Source: an uncultured bacterium
GTDB taxonomy: Bacteria; Bacillota; Clostridia; Lachnospirales; Lachnospiraceae
DNA: 50,394 bases
Direction: 5' to 3'
Assembly: GCA_947381965.1 (NCBI GenBank)
Contig: CANCXX010000032.1
Location: 1-50,394, forward strand
A model generated the notes under the pieces. That model saw only the letters and a program-made list of their open reading frames with translations, had not been told where the DNA came from and did not search any database. Position numbers and translations under genes: made by a program. Of the stretch, positions 1 to 8,319 are shown one piece after another (position 1 is the first letter of the stretch; each line of letters begins with the position of its first letter).

Positions 1-55
1 TCGCAGAATAGATTGTCAGAATATTCAGCAAGTTTACGAGTTTCGCAATTCCCTA
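1..55. repeat. Right arm of a second copy of the small inverted-repeat element
   Basis: Bases 1-53 match 8236-8288 at 51 of 53 positions and end in the same AGTTTCGCAATT terminus followed by TA. The element is therefore cut by the window start and only its right arm is visible. As in the complete copy at 8076-8293, the arm ends about 30 bp before a start codon (position 88 here), so it may have displaced or supplied the metY promoter. Confidence 0.75.
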
Positions 56-87
56 AAAAAAGAATGGAATGAAAGGATGAGGTCCTT

Positions 88-147
88 ATGGACACATTAC
101 TGCGGGCATATTCCTGTGGTATAGGGAGAAGAAATGAGCAATTATAA
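88..147 (+). CDS. Possible 19-residue leader peptide of metY
   Basis: A short reading frame starts at ATG 88, behind a GGATGAGG purine stretch, and ends at TAA 145-147, overlapping the metY start at 134. The peptide contains a Ser-Cys-Gly-Ile-Gly-Arg-Arg stretch with a single cysteine at residue 10. Overlap of stop and start suggests translational coupling, and a Cys codon ahead of a sulfur-assimilation gene would suit cysteine-responsive attenuation. No family is recognised, no terminator hairpin is visible, and a frame this short can occur by chance. Confidence 0.35.
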   Translation: MDTLLRAYSCGIGRRNEQL

Positions 148-1417
148 AATGAATACAAAATGTGTGCAGGCCGGTTATACGCCGGGAAACGGAGAACCGC
201 GCCAGATACCAATTATCCAGTCCACCACATTTAAATACGAAACCAGTGAGGATATGGGAAAATTATTTGACTTGGAGGCATCAGGATATTTTTATTCCCG
301 CCTGCAGAATCCTACAAATGATTATGTTGCGGCGAAAATTGCAGAGCTGGAGGGTGGAGCGGCGGCAATGCTTACCTCTTCCGGGCAGGCTGCCAATTTC
401 CTTGCGTTGTTTAACCTATGTGAATGCGGAAGCCATATTGTGTCCTCTTCCTCTATTTATGGAGGGACTTTTAATCTGATTGCTGTTACAATGGCTAAAA
501 TGGGGATTGATGTAACTTTTGTTTCTCCTGACTGTACGGAGGAAGAACTGGACGCCGCCTTTAAGGAGAATACAAAGGCAGTATTTGGGGAATCCATTGC
601 CAATCCAGCCCTGACGGTTCTTGACATTGAAAAGTTTGCAGGGGCGGCTCATAAGCATGGGGTTCCGATGATTGTGGACAACACATTTCCCACTCCTGTA
701 AACTGCCGTCCTATTGAGTGGGGCGCTGATATTGTTGTACATTCTACAACCAAATATATGGACGGACATGGGGCAGCGGTAGGGGGCGCGATTGTGGATG
801 CAGGCAGGTTTGACTGGATGGCCTATAAGGATAAGTTTCCGGGACTTTGTACGCCGGATGAATCTTATCATGGGATTACCTATGCGGAGAAGTTTGGGAA
901 GGAAGGAGCTTTTATTACCAAGTGTACCGCACAGCTTATGCGGGATCTGGGTTGTGTGCAGTCTCCCCAGAATGCCTATATTTTAAATCTGGGGCTGGAG
1001 TCTTTACATGTGAGAATGCCCCGACATGTGGAGAACGGACAGGCAGTGGCGGAGTTCCTTGAAGGTCATCCTCAGGTATCCTACGTAAATTATCCAGGGC
1101 TTCCATCAAATAAATATTATGAGAGAGCCCAAAAGTACATGAAAGGGGGAGGCTGTGGTGTGGTTTCCTTTGAATTAAAAGGGGGAAGAAGGGCTGCGGA
1201 AATTTTTATGAAGCATTTAAAACTGGCAGCCATTGAAACCCATGTGGCGGATGCCAGAACCTGCTGTTTAAATCCGGCTACCAGCACCCATAGGCAGATG
1301 AGCGAGGAACAGCTCCGGGCAGCAGGAGTGCCTTCCGGCCTTGTGCGGATTTCCTGTGGACTTGAAGATAAAGAAGATTTGATTGGGGACCTTAAGCAGG
1401 CGCTGGAGGCTATATGA
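134..1417 (+). CDS. metY: O-acetylhomoserine sulfhydrylase (MetY), PLP-dependent
   Basis: This 427-residue protein is a Cys/Met-metabolism PLP enzyme expected to make homocysteine from O-acetylhomoserine and sulfide in the cytoplasm. The PLP lysine is K207 in the motif HSTTKYMDGHG. The substrate-loop segment YFYSRLQNPT near residue 54 and the SSGQAA segment near residue 83 are typical of the family. Its length matches MetY (about 425-430) rather than cystathionine lyases (about 380). The start is supported by GGGAGAAG just upstream. The stop overlaps the start of the Nudix gene (ATGA), so the two are co-transcribed. The insertion-element arm ends 78 bp upstream. Confidence 0.93.
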   Translation: MSNYKMNTKCVQAGYTPGNGEPRQIPIIQSTTFKYETSEDMGKLFDLEASGYFYSRLQNPTNDYVAAKIAELEGGAAAMLTSSGQAANFLALFNLCECGSHIVSSSSIYGGTFNLIAVTMAKMGIDVTFVSPDCTEEELDAAFKENTKAVFGESIANPALTVLDIEKFAGAAHKHGVPMIVDNTFPTPVNCRPIEWGADIVVHSTTKYMDGHGAAVGGAIVDAGRFDWMAYKDKFPGLCTPDESYHGITYAEKFGKEGAFITKCTAQLMRDLGCVQSPQNAYILNLGLESLHVRMPRHVENGQAVAEFLEGHPQVSYVNYPGLPSNKYYERAQKYMKGGGCGVVSFELKGGRRAAEIFMKHLKLAAIETHVADARTCCLNPATSTHRQMSEEQLRAAGVPSGLVRISCGLEDKEDLIGDLKQALEAI

Positions 1418-1848
1418 GCATCACAGTAAAATTTTATGATGATGCAGAGGATGCCTTGCTTAAGTTTGCGGTAATCCTTTCAAAATATAATGGAAAATGG
1501 GTGTTTTGTAAACATAAGGACAGAAATACATATGAAGCGCCGGGCGGCCACAGGGAACCGGGAGAAGACATTTTATCCGCCGCAAAACGTGAACTGTATG
1601 AAGAGACAGGGGCAGTGGACTTTGATATAAAACCAGTGTGTGTTTATGCTGTGAACCGGGAAAGCCAAGTGGAGACACAAGGGGAAAGTTTTGGAATGCT
1701 GTACACGGCTGATATTAAAAGGCTGGAACCGGAGCTTCACAGTGAAATAGAAAAAATTATTATTACCAGGGACCTGCCGGTAAACTGGACCTATCCTCTG
1801 ATCCAGCCGGAGCTTTTACGGGAGGCTGTCAGGAGAGGGGCAATATGA
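1414..1848 (+). CDS. Nudix hydrolase
   Basis: A 144-residue Nudix-fold pyrophosphohydrolase. The complete Nudix box G-x5-E-x7-RELYEETGA lies at residues 45-67 and provides the Mg-binding glutamates. The GGH residues before the box and the WVFCKHK strand resemble the 8-oxo-dGTP/NTP sanitising subgroup, but substrate cannot be assigned. Translation starts inside the metY stop (ATGA), indicating coupling. Whether there is a functional link with homocysteine synthesis is unknown; co-transcription is the only evidence. Confidence 0.88.
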   Translation: MSITVKFYDDAEDALLKFAVILSKYNGKWVFCKHKDRNTYEAPGGHREPGEDILSAAKRELYEETGAVDFDIKPVCVYAVNRESQVETQGESFGMLYTADIKRLEPELHSEIEKIIITRDLPVNWTYPLIQPELLREAVRRGAI

Positions 1849-1943
1849 TAAATACTCTGTATGGCTGGAGTTTTTAAGGGGAGTGTTTGCAGTATATGAA
1901 AGCGCTTGGGGAAATCGTAGATTAAAATTGGGGAGAAACGACA

Positions 1944-2414
1944 ATGCGCCGCAAGGACAGAGAAGTGAAAGAAATAAATGACATAATTGCCATTATTAAA
2001 AAGTGTGATGTGTGCCGAATTGCCTTAAATGATAAAGAGTATCCATACATTTTGCCCCTGAATTTCGGGATGGCAGTAAAAAATGGAATTATAGAGCTGT
2101 ATTTTCATGGAGCCATGGATGGCATGAAATATGATTTGATACAAATGGATAACAGGGCTTGTTTTGAAATGGACTGCGGACACCAGCTGGTAGTGGAAAA
2201 GTCAGGCGGAAGCTGTAAGTGCACCATGAGATATGAAAGTGTTGTTGGACGGGGGCATATAGAAATGCTTTCCGATGATGAAAAGTACGATGCTCTGTGT
2301 ATTTTAATGAACCATTATCATAAAGAGGAATGTTCGTTTAACCAGGAGGTTATGCCAAATACGAAAGTTTTTAAGCTGGTGGTGGAAAAGGTAACGGGCA
2401 AGGTGCGTAAGTGA
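1944..2414 (+). CDS. Pyridoxamine 5'-phosphate oxidase-fold flavoprotein (NimA-like)
   Basis: A 156-residue split-barrel protein of the PNPOx-like family. It begins with MRRKDREV, and the strand around YPYILPLNFGMA plus LYFHGAMDGMKYDL matches 5-nitroimidazole reductase (NimA)-like proteins common in Clostridia. Such proteins bind FMN or related cofactors and reduce small molecules. Clinical nitroimidazole resistance should not be inferred from this similarity. GGGGAGA precedes the ATG. It stands alone, about 95 bp after the Nudix gene. Confidence 0.85.
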   Translation: MRRKDREVKEINDIIAIIKKCDVCRIALNDKEYPYILPLNFGMAVKNGIIELYFHGAMDGMKYDLIQMDNRACFEMDCGHQLVVEKSGGSCKCTMRYESVVGRGHIEMLSDDEKYDALCILMNHYHKEECSFNQEVMPNTKVFKLVVEKVTGKVRK

Positions 2415-2468
2415 AAGAAAATAAATAAATCCAAATAATATGGTATCGGCCGGGGCATTCTATTGCTT

Positions 2469-3023
2469 ATGAATGCGAAAAGGATACCTTATGGATTTGA
2501 TTATTATGCTTTATTATTTTTTATTGTAGCTTTTGCAGGATGGCTTTGGGAGGTGATTCTGCACCTGGTAACAGAACATGCCCTGATAAACAGGGGAGTA
2601 TACAGGGGACCCTATCTTCCTGTATACGGCATTGGGGGGCTTTTGCTGTGTTTTCTTTTTCACTCTTTGCGAAAAAAGCCCCTGAAGGTATTTTTCTGGT
2701 CAGCGGCCATGTGCTCTGTTTTGGAGTATTTTACCAGTTATTTTCTGGAAAAGCGCTGGGGACTTAGGTGGTGGGATTATCATGGACATTTTCTGAATAT
2801 AAACGGGCGGATTTGTCTGCCGGGAGCGGTAATATTTGGAATAGGGGGTATGGCGCTGGTGTGCCTGTTCCTGCCTTTTTACGAAAAAGTATATCGGAAA
2901 ATTCCAGGAAAGTGGCGGAATTTACTTTGTGTTGTTTTTTTGCTGATATTTGTGGCTGACGCAGCATTTTGCGCTATAAATCCCAATACAGGATTTGGTA
3001 TTTCCACAGGCTATGACAGGTGA
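2469..3023 (+). CDS. CmpB-type membrane protein (putative ABC-transporter type IV, PF06541)
   Basis: A small integral membrane protein of 184 residues from the ATG at 2469; an in-frame TTG two codons earlier is less likely. It has about five hydrophobic segments. The opening FAGWLWEV and the GVYRGPYLPVYGIGG loop are signatures of the PF06541 putative ABC-transporter permease family. Function is unproven and no ATPase gene is adjacent. It converges with the CarD gene. The 277-bp gap between them (3024-3300) holds only weak hairpins and no convincing terminator. Confidence 0.8.
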   Translation: MNAKRIPYGFDYYALLFFIVAFAGWLWEVILHLVTEHALINRGVYRGPYLPVYGIGGLLLCFLFHSLRKKPLKVFFWSAAMCSVLEYFTSYFLEKRWGLRWWDYHGHFLNINGRICLPGAVIFGIGGMALVCLFLPFYEKVYRKIPGKWRNLLCVVFLLIFVADAAFCAINPNTGFGISTGYDR

Positions 3024-3300
3024 TTTTTGAAAAGGGACGCGCAGGTGAAAAATATTTTTAATGCCGTGCTTTTGCTCTATAAAAATGGAACAGCCGTTAT
3101 TTTTATGTCCCCCTGTTAGGTGCTGGTTCTTAAAAGGGCTAACGTTTTTATAAAGGCAGTTGGGGATATATTTCCCACCTGTGCGGATAATCTGTGACTG
3201 TGCCCACAGCAATCCTTAAAAATTGATTTCTGTGGGATGCCGGACGGGGAGATTGACTTATCAAAGATTTGTAGTAAACTTATAGTAAAAGGAAAAGCGG

Positions 3301-3819
3301 TCAGGTTTCATCCTTACTTTCGACAATACAGCTGGTAATGCAGGACTTTACTTCTTCGCGGGGCTTATCAAGGACGATGGCAAGTTCCCCATAAAGAGAA
3401 GTTTCTGCAAGACTGTAATAGCGGCTGTCAAGGGCAGTTACTTTATAACCTTTTTTGATCCGGTTTTCCTTTCGGCGGTAAATGGTTTTAATCAGCTGTA
3501 CCCATGCTTTGCAGTTATTGGAACGCATGTATTGCTTATAGGTATTTTCAAGAGTCTTTTCATTGGTCAGCGGAATTAATGGAATGTCGGGAATGGATTT
3601 TATGAGGTTGTCAGCCTCATCTCTGGAAAGGGCAGGGCGCAGAAGAGGACCTTCCGTATCCACGGGGGTATAAACGGTAGTGCTGGATGATGCGTATACG
3701 GGTTTTAACAGATAATATTGCCTGTTTTTGTTGATACCAGGGATGTCCAGTGTGGTTACATCCTGCACACTGCATATTCCGTTATTACCATAGATTACAT
3801 AATCTCCTTTTTTAAACAT
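3301..3819 (-). CDS. CarD-family transcriptional regulator
   Basis: A 172-residue protein starting at ATG 3819. A GTG three codons upstream overlaps the AGGAGGT ribosome site and is therefore rejected. The N-terminal CarD/TRCF RNA-polymerase-interacting domain (residues 1-60) begins FKKGDYVIYGNNGICSV and includes the YYLLKPVY strand. The rest is a helical DNA-binding region. CarD proteins bind the RNAP beta subunit and stabilise open complexes; in Clostridia several paralogues act on specific promoters. It is divergent from the phosphatase gene, with a 156-bp shared upstream region. Confidence 0.88.
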   Translation of the reverse strand: MFKKGDYVIYGNNGICSVQDVTTLDIPGINKNRQYYLLKPVYASSSTTVYTPVDTEGPLLRPALSRDEADNLIKSIPDIPLIPLTNEKTLENTYKQYMRSNNCKAWVQLIKTIYRRKENRIKKGYKVTALDSRYYSLAETSLYGELAIVLDKPREEVKSCITSCIVESKDET

Positions 3820-3920
3820 GGTATTCACCTCCTAAGTTATATAATAACAGATTTTTGAATAAAATGTCAGTCAATTCTTAAAAAAAATAAAAAAATTATG
3901 AAAATTGCGCATGGAAGCGG

Positions 3921-3947
3921 CATAGGACATTGTACATAATGTCCCGC
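3921..3947. promoter_or_regulatory. Inverted repeat in the leader of the histidine phosphatase gene
   Basis: GGACATT and AATGTCC flank a 6-base loop at 3925-3944, with an outer GCG/CGC pairing. It lies 30 bp before the phosphatase start, between divergent genes. There is no T run, so an operator or a leader hairpin is more likely than a terminator. Confidence 0.4.
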
Positions 3948-3975
3948 TAAAGAAATAAAAAGTGGGGGAACAATC

Positions 3976-4557
3976 ATGAAGCTTTATCTGGTCAGGCATG
4001 GTGAGACGGACTGGAATATTGACAGTAAAATCCAGGGACATACGGATATTGCCCTGAATGAAAAGGGCAGGCAGCAGGCAGGAGAGCTTGCAAGGGTGCT
4101 TGCGGAAGGAAATTATCACATTAAAGAAATTTATACAAGTGAAAAAGAACGTGCATGGGAAACGGCACGTATTATAGGAAATGTCCTTGGAATAACGCCC
4201 AAAGTCGCAAAAGGGCTGGAGGAAATCTGTCTTGGAAAGTGGGAAGGCCATACATGGAAGCAGGTGAAAGAGCAGTTTTCAGAAGAGTTTGCACTCTGGC
4301 ACAGCGACCGCCGGCACCAGGTTCCGCCTATGGGAGAATCCTACCAGCAGCTTTTGGACAGACTTTTGCCGGCAATTGATGATATAATAAAGAAAGAACA
4401 GGAGGATACGCTGATAGTTACGCACAGCGGAGTGATTATGACATTGCTGTCATATATTTATGATACGCCTTTTGAGGATATGGCAAGGAACTATAAAACA
4501 GGAAATGCTAAAATTGTTGAGCTGGACAAGGAAATGTTTTATAAAAGATACTTATAA
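3976..4557 (+). CDS. Histidine phosphatase family protein (phosphoglycerate mutase-like)
   Basis: A 193-residue member of the RHG superfamily. The signature LVRHGETDWN has the phospho-accepting H8, and the second catalytic histidine is H150 in VTHSG. Length and the IQGHTDIALNEKGRQQA segment match the GpmB/CobC-like subgroup, which includes phosphoserine, fructose-bisphosphate and alpha-ribazole phosphatases rather than glycolytic mutase. A GGGGG stretch precedes the start. The sugar-kinase gene follows after 28 bp, suggesting one transcript and a possible sugar-phosphate substrate (inference). Confidence 0.88.
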   Translation: MKLYLVRHGETDWNIDSKIQGHTDIALNEKGRQQAGELARVLAEGNYHIKEIYTSEKERAWETARIIGNVLGITPKVAKGLEEICLGKWEGHTWKQVKEQFSEEFALWHSDRRHQVPPMGESYQQLLDRLLPAIDDIIKKEQEDTLIVTHSGVIMTLLSYIYDTPFEDMARNYKTGNAKIVELDKEMFYKRYL

Positions 4558-4585
4558 AAATTTATAGTAAAAGGAGAGAAAGAGT

Positions 4586-5461
4586 ATGAGATTAGGTGCA
4601 TTGGAAGCAGGCGGAACGAAGATGGTGTGTGCAGTGGGGGATGAAACAGGGAAAATTTATGAGCAGATTTCCATTCCTACGGAAACACCGGAAATTACGG
4701 TGCCGAAGCTGATTGATTATTTTAAGAAGGCGGAAGTGGACGCTTTGGGAATTGGGTGTTTTGGACCCATTGACCCGGACAAAAGTTCTAAAACCTATGG
4801 CTATATTACAAGCACCCCAAAGCTGGCATGGGCGGACTATAATATTGTTGGGGCGTTTGAAAAAGCGCTGGGCGTTCCGGTGGGGTTCGATACGGACGTA
4901 AACGGGTCAGTTTTGGGAGAAGTTACTTTTGGGCAGGCCAAAGGCAAGAAATGTGTAATTTATGTGACGATAGGAACAGGTGTGGGCGTAGGGGTTTTTA
5001 TTGAAGGAAAGCTGCTGCACGGAATGCTTCATCCGGAGGCGGGACATGTACATATCCAGAAACGGGAGGATGATGCTTATGAAGGAAAATGTCCTTATCA
5101 TAAAACCTGTCTGGAAGGCCTTGCGGCAGGACCGGCAGTGGAAGCGCGCTGGGGACAAAAGGCAGTGGAATTAAATGACAGAAAGGAAGTCTGGGATCTG
5201 GAGGCGTACTATATTGCCCAGGCGCTTTCAGGATATATCCTTACACTGTCGCCGGAAATGATTATTTTAGGCGGCGGAATCATGCACCAGGAACAGCTTT
5301 TCCCGTTGATTAGAAATTATGTAAAGGAAATGCTTAATGGGTATATTAAGACAGATGAAATAGAGAACATAGACAGTTATATTGTACCTGCAAGCCTTCA
5401 TGATGACCAGGGAATTATGGGATGTCTGGAGCTTGGGCGCAGAGCGCTGAAAGAAAAATAA
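4586..5461 (+). CDS. ROK-family sugar kinase (fructokinase-like)
   Basis: A 291-residue cytosolic hexose kinase of the ROK family. The N-terminal phosphate loop is EAGGTK (residues 7-12), the catalytic Asp is D104 in TDVNG, and the ATP-binding IGTGVGVG is at 129-136. The zinc site His154...CPYHxxC (C169, H172, C175) is typical of Gram-positive ROK fructokinases. Length agrees with that family (about 290). AAGGAGAG precedes the ATG. Substrate (fructose, mannose or another hexose) cannot be settled from sequence. Confidence 0.9.
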   Translation: MRLGALEAGGTKMVCAVGDETGKIYEQISIPTETPEITVPKLIDYFKKAEVDALGIGCFGPIDPDKSSKTYGYITSTPKLAWADYNIVGAFEKALGVPVGFDTDVNGSVLGEVTFGQAKGKKCVIYVTIGTGVGVGVFIEGKLLHGMLHPEAGHVHIQKREDDAYEGKCPYHKTCLEGLAAGPAVEARWGQKAVELNDRKEVWDLEAYYIAQALSGYILTLSPEMIILGGGIMHQEQLFPLIRNYVKEMLNGYIKTDEIENIDSYIVPASLHDDQGIMGCLELGRRALKEK

Positions 5462-5561
5462 CAAAGGATTGTTAAGGAAACGTCACAGGAAAACTTGTTG
5501 CGTTTCCTTAAAATATTTATCATATTATTATGTTAAAAATACAGGAAAGAGATTTACAACA

Positions 5562-6899
5562 ATGTCATTGTTCCAATATTTTTGGTTTGGGTTTTTAGAT
5601 TCTCTGATAGCGCATCTTGTACTGGTATTCTATCTGCTGGCCGTGCTGGACGAACGATTCATATGGAAACAATTGAAAAAGCTGCCCGTGCTGCTTCTGT
5701 CTCCGTTCATTGCCGCTGCGATTCCCGTGGGACTTCTCCTTATAACGCCGGAGCTTAGAATGTTCCGATATTATATAGGTTCCTTTGCTATTTATATTAT
5801 GTGTTCTCTTTGGGTGATGTGGGTGTGGCGGCTGGACTTCTGGCGGGCATTTTCCAGTGTCTGTATGACTGCAATCCTGCAGGTGGCCACCTCTGCCTTT
5901 TGCCAGATTGTATACCTGACTTTTTTGGGTGATTTTGAAGCAGGCTTTGTTTTTTATGTTTCAGGTCTGTTTCTTTCGATTGCTGGGGCTGCCCTGCTTA
6001 GAAAATTTCGTTTTGGCGTCTGGTTCCGGCTGCTATTGGAGGAACAGGCCAGTTGGCGCCAGACTGTGGCGTTTATCTTTGCAATGGATATTATCATGGA
6101 GATGTTTTTTGCTTTGCAAAATGGCATACGGCAGTCATACCTTGTGGTATACTATTTTTTAGTTATTGCGCTGGTTATCATACAAGTTGCACTGGTCGTT
6201 TATCTGGCAGGCCGGCTTGCTGATAAACGAACGCTTCAGGCGCAACAGGATATTATCGTTCAGCAGCAGCTTTACGAACAAAATCTGGAGGACATACGCA
6301 GGGAAGTTCGCTGCTTCCGGCATGATTATAAAAATCTCCTGATGGGTCTGACCCTGCAGGCGAAGGAAAGCAGACTGGATGAATTATGCACTGCATTATC
6401 GGAGTTATATACAGACTTTGACAGAACTCTGGGAGAAAAAATTCTACTGTCCACGCAGATTGGCAACCTCCGGATTATCCAGGTGCGCAGTCTTTTACTG
6501 AGTAAGCTTGCTGCCTGGAGGAAAAGTAATGTGGAGTGTCGTTTGGAGGTGCTTTACCCCGTGGAGCGTGTAGATATGAAGGTTTGGGATTTTGTCCGTT
6601 GTCTGGGTATTTTGCTGGATAATGCAACAGAGGCTGCATTGGAAACAGAGCGGCCATGGGTGGAGATTCTCCTGTCAGCCTGGAGAGGGCAGGTATTTTT
6701 GCGGGTATCCAATCCCTACAGGACTGTCTTTGACCCGGAAAAAATGTGGCAGGAGGGATGGTCTACCAAGGGTGTGGGGCGTGGGCTGGGGCTGTCCAGC
6801 TATCAGAATATTTTGGAGAACTATTCTAATGCCATTTTTTCCACTGCATGGAAGGAAGGTGTGTTTGTACAGGAATTAATAGTGGAGGAGAACGTATGA
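5562..6899 (+). CDS. AgrC-type sensor histidine kinase (GHKL ATPase)
   Basis: A 445-residue membrane sensor kinase. I chose ATG 5562, behind AGGAAAGAG, over a TTG 93 bp upstream because the protein then begins directly with hydrophobic segments. Residues 1 to about 230 form six or seven transmembrane helices. A coiled linker (LQAQQDIIVQQQ) leads to the H box FRHDYKN, an N box LLDNATEAAL and a G box GVGRGLGLSS. This layout matches the peptide-pheromone receptor kinases AgrC, ComD and BlpH. The stop overlaps the regulator start. No agrB or agrD gene is in the window, so the ligand is unknown. Confidence 0.88.
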   Translation: MSLFQYFWFGFLDSLIAHLVLVFYLLAVLDERFIWKQLKKLPVLLLSPFIAAAIPVGLLLITPELRMFRYYIGSFAIYIMCSLWVMWVWRLDFWRAFSSVCMTAILQVATSAFCQIVYLTFLGDFEAGFVFYVSGLFLSIAGAALLRKFRFGVWFRLLLEEQASWRQTVAFIFAMDIIMEMFFALQNGIRQSYLVVYYFLVIALVIIQVALVVYLAGRLADKRTLQAQQDIIVQQQLYEQNLEDIRREVRCFRHDYKNLLMGLTLQAKESRLDELCTALSELYTDFDRTLGEKILLSTQIGNLRIIQVRSLLLSKLAAWRKSNVECRLEVLYPVERVDMKVWDFVRCLGILLDNATEAALETERPWVEILLSAWRGQVFLRVSNPYRTVFDPEKMWQEGWSTKGVGRGLGLSSYQNILENYSNAIFSTAWKEGVFVQELIVEENV

Positions 6900-7633
6900 T
6901 TGGAATTTATCTGTGTGATGATGAAGAGGATGTCCGCCATCAGATACAGACCGCTCTGGAGTGGAAAATTTTCTCAGAGAATTATGATATGAAGGTGGTA
7001 TGCAGTTCCTCCGGGGCTGGGGAGCTTTTGGCGGCTGCACAAGACGGCGGGCGGGGCATTTATTTTCTGGATGTGGAACTAAAGGACGAGGAATGGGATG
7101 GCTTTTTGCTGGGACAGGAGCTGCGGCGCAGGGACCCGCATGGTACTTTGGTATATATTACCAGCTATGGTGACTTAGCCTGGCGAACTTTTAAGTACCA
7201 TCTGGAAGCTTTTGATTACATTGTGAAGGAGCCGGAACAAATTGGGGTGTCTGCAGCCCGGTGTCTGGAAGAGATTTATTGCCGCCTTTTGTCACAGCGC
7301 AAGGCTCCGGCAGAGATGTTTACCCTTCGGACAAGGGAAATCGTGCGCCATATCCCATTGCAGGATATTCTTTTTTTTGAAACGGCTTCTACGCCTCATC
7401 ATGTTGTGCTTCACACATCCAACAGCCGGATTGATTTTCTGGGCAGCTTAAGCGAACTGGAAGAGCAGTTGGGCAGCCGCTTTATCCGCACACACCGGGC
7501 CTATCTGGTAGCGGCGGATAAGATTGATGCAGTGGATTTTAAACAGAATAAACTGTGGGCCGGAGGCCGTGTGTGCCTGATTTCCCGCGCCGGGAAATCA
7601 AAGCTCCACTCAAAAACAAAAGGGAATCCATAA
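6896..7633 (+). CDS. LytTR-type response regulator (AgrA-like)
   Basis: A 245-residue regulator. The ATG at 6896 has GGAGGAG upstream and overlaps the kinase stop. The receiver domain (1-120) has acidic residues CDDEED at 7-12, phospho-acceptor D59 in YFLDVE, and K82-region residues less clearly conserved. The C-terminal LytTR DNA-binding domain (about 140-240) includes TLRTREIVRHIPLQDILFFE and RFIRTHRAYLV. AgrA-type regulators bind paired direct repeats upstream of targets. The target is unknown; the DUF6440 gene just downstream is a candidate. Confidence 0.9.
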   Translation: MIGIYLCDDEEDVRHQIQTALEWKIFSENYDMKVVCSSSGAGELLAAAQDGGRGIYFLDVELKDEEWDGFLLGQELRRRDPHGTLVYITSYGDLAWRTFKYHLEAFDYIVKEPEQIGVSAARCLEEIYCRLLSQRKAPAEMFTLRTREIVRHIPLQDILFFETASTPHHVVLHTSNSRIDFLGSLSELEEQLGSRFIRTHRAYLVAADKIDAVDFKQNKLWAGGRVCLISRAGKSKLHSKTKGNP

Positions 7634-7646
7634 GGTTTCCTTTTTC
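7618..7646 (+). terminator. Imperfect terminator hairpin overlapping the regulator stop
   Basis: AAAGGGAA...CC pairs with GG..TTCCTTTT around an ATAA loop with one T-T mismatch, and the 3' arm runs into T-rich sequence. It overlaps the response-regulator stop codon. Moderate support only. Confidence 0.4.
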
Positions 7647-7751
7647 CATTTAGGAGGTTTGGACGCGCATTTATGAAATTGGAGCCATAGGGCCACGCTT
7701 TTGTGGTATGCTCTGTTGGCAGGCGACAGGATGGGAAAGGAGCGAGAGCAT

Positions 7752-7931
7752 ATGGCGAAAGAGCGTTTTGTAGAAGTTTATTCTCAGGGGATTACCAATG
7801 TGGAAAAAATTATTGTAGATACAGAAACCGGCGTAAATTACATACTGGCATCCTCGGCCTTGACGGTAGGATGCGGAATGAGCGTTTTGGTTGACCAAAA
7901 CGGAAAACCGATTGTCACTCCGATTAGCTGA
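7752..7931 (+). CDS. DUF6440 family small protein
   Basis: A 59-residue protein starting at ATG 7752 behind AAGGAG. It has the compact two-strand pattern of DUF6440: ERFVEVYSQG, then IIVDTETGVNYIL, and a C-terminal VLVDQNGKPIVTPI. The family is frequent in Firmicutes and has no established function. It follows the LytTR regulator by 118 bp and could belong to its regulon (inference from position). Confidence 0.75.
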   Translation: MAKERFVEVYSQGITNVEKIIVDTETGVNYILASSALTVGCGMSVLVDQNGKPIVTPIS

Positions 7932-8075
7932 GGAAAAATATAAGAGCAAAATAGTAACATATCAACATCATCCTGCCTGTTTGCTGATTCTTGCTTCTCG
8001 ACGGACCTCATCTTTTGTGCTATAATCAGAAAATGCCGTAAATTTTCAATATAAAGTTTTCTGTTTATTTGACAC

Positions 8076-8293
8076 TAGGTAATTGCGAAACTTAAAGTTG
8101 TGGAAATATTCTGACAATATATTTCACTCAAATTCTGTTGCACCGGGCATTCCATCAAGCCCAGCAGGACAGAAGACAGTCGGGTAGCATCCCTCCTGCC
8201 TTCTATGGTCTTGATTCCATGGTGCATAAGGCTTTTCGCAGAATAGATTTTCAGAATATTCAGCAAGTTTACGAGTTTCGCAATTACCTATTG
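8076..8293. mobile_element. Transposase-less inverted-repeat element (MITE-like), complete copy
   Basis: About 215 bp bounded by inverted repeats. The left end TAGGTAATTGCGAAACT (8076-8092) and the right end AGTTTCGCAATTACCTA (8274-8290) are perfect complements, and weaker pairing continues inward over about 45 bp (ATATTCTGA motifs). Two readings of the target duplication are possible: the TA at both edges, or the 9-bp ATTTGACAC at 8067-8075 and 8294-8302. The interior has no credible ORF. A second copy enters at position 1. Together with flanks it fills most of the 388-bp gap 7932-8319. The rest (7932-8066) holds nothing recognisable. Confidence 0.8.
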
Positions 8294-8319
8294 ATTTGAC
8301 ACAAGAGGGAGGTGTTTTC

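Noticed and set aside
56-133. SAM riboswitch upstream of metY
   Set aside because: The space between the element arm and the start is too short and shows no S-box pattern; any original leader may lie beyond the insertion.
8075-8266. A 63-residue frame inside the small inverted-repeat element as a transposase remnant
   Set aside because: It has no resemblance to a transposase and is a by-product of the inverted-repeat arms.
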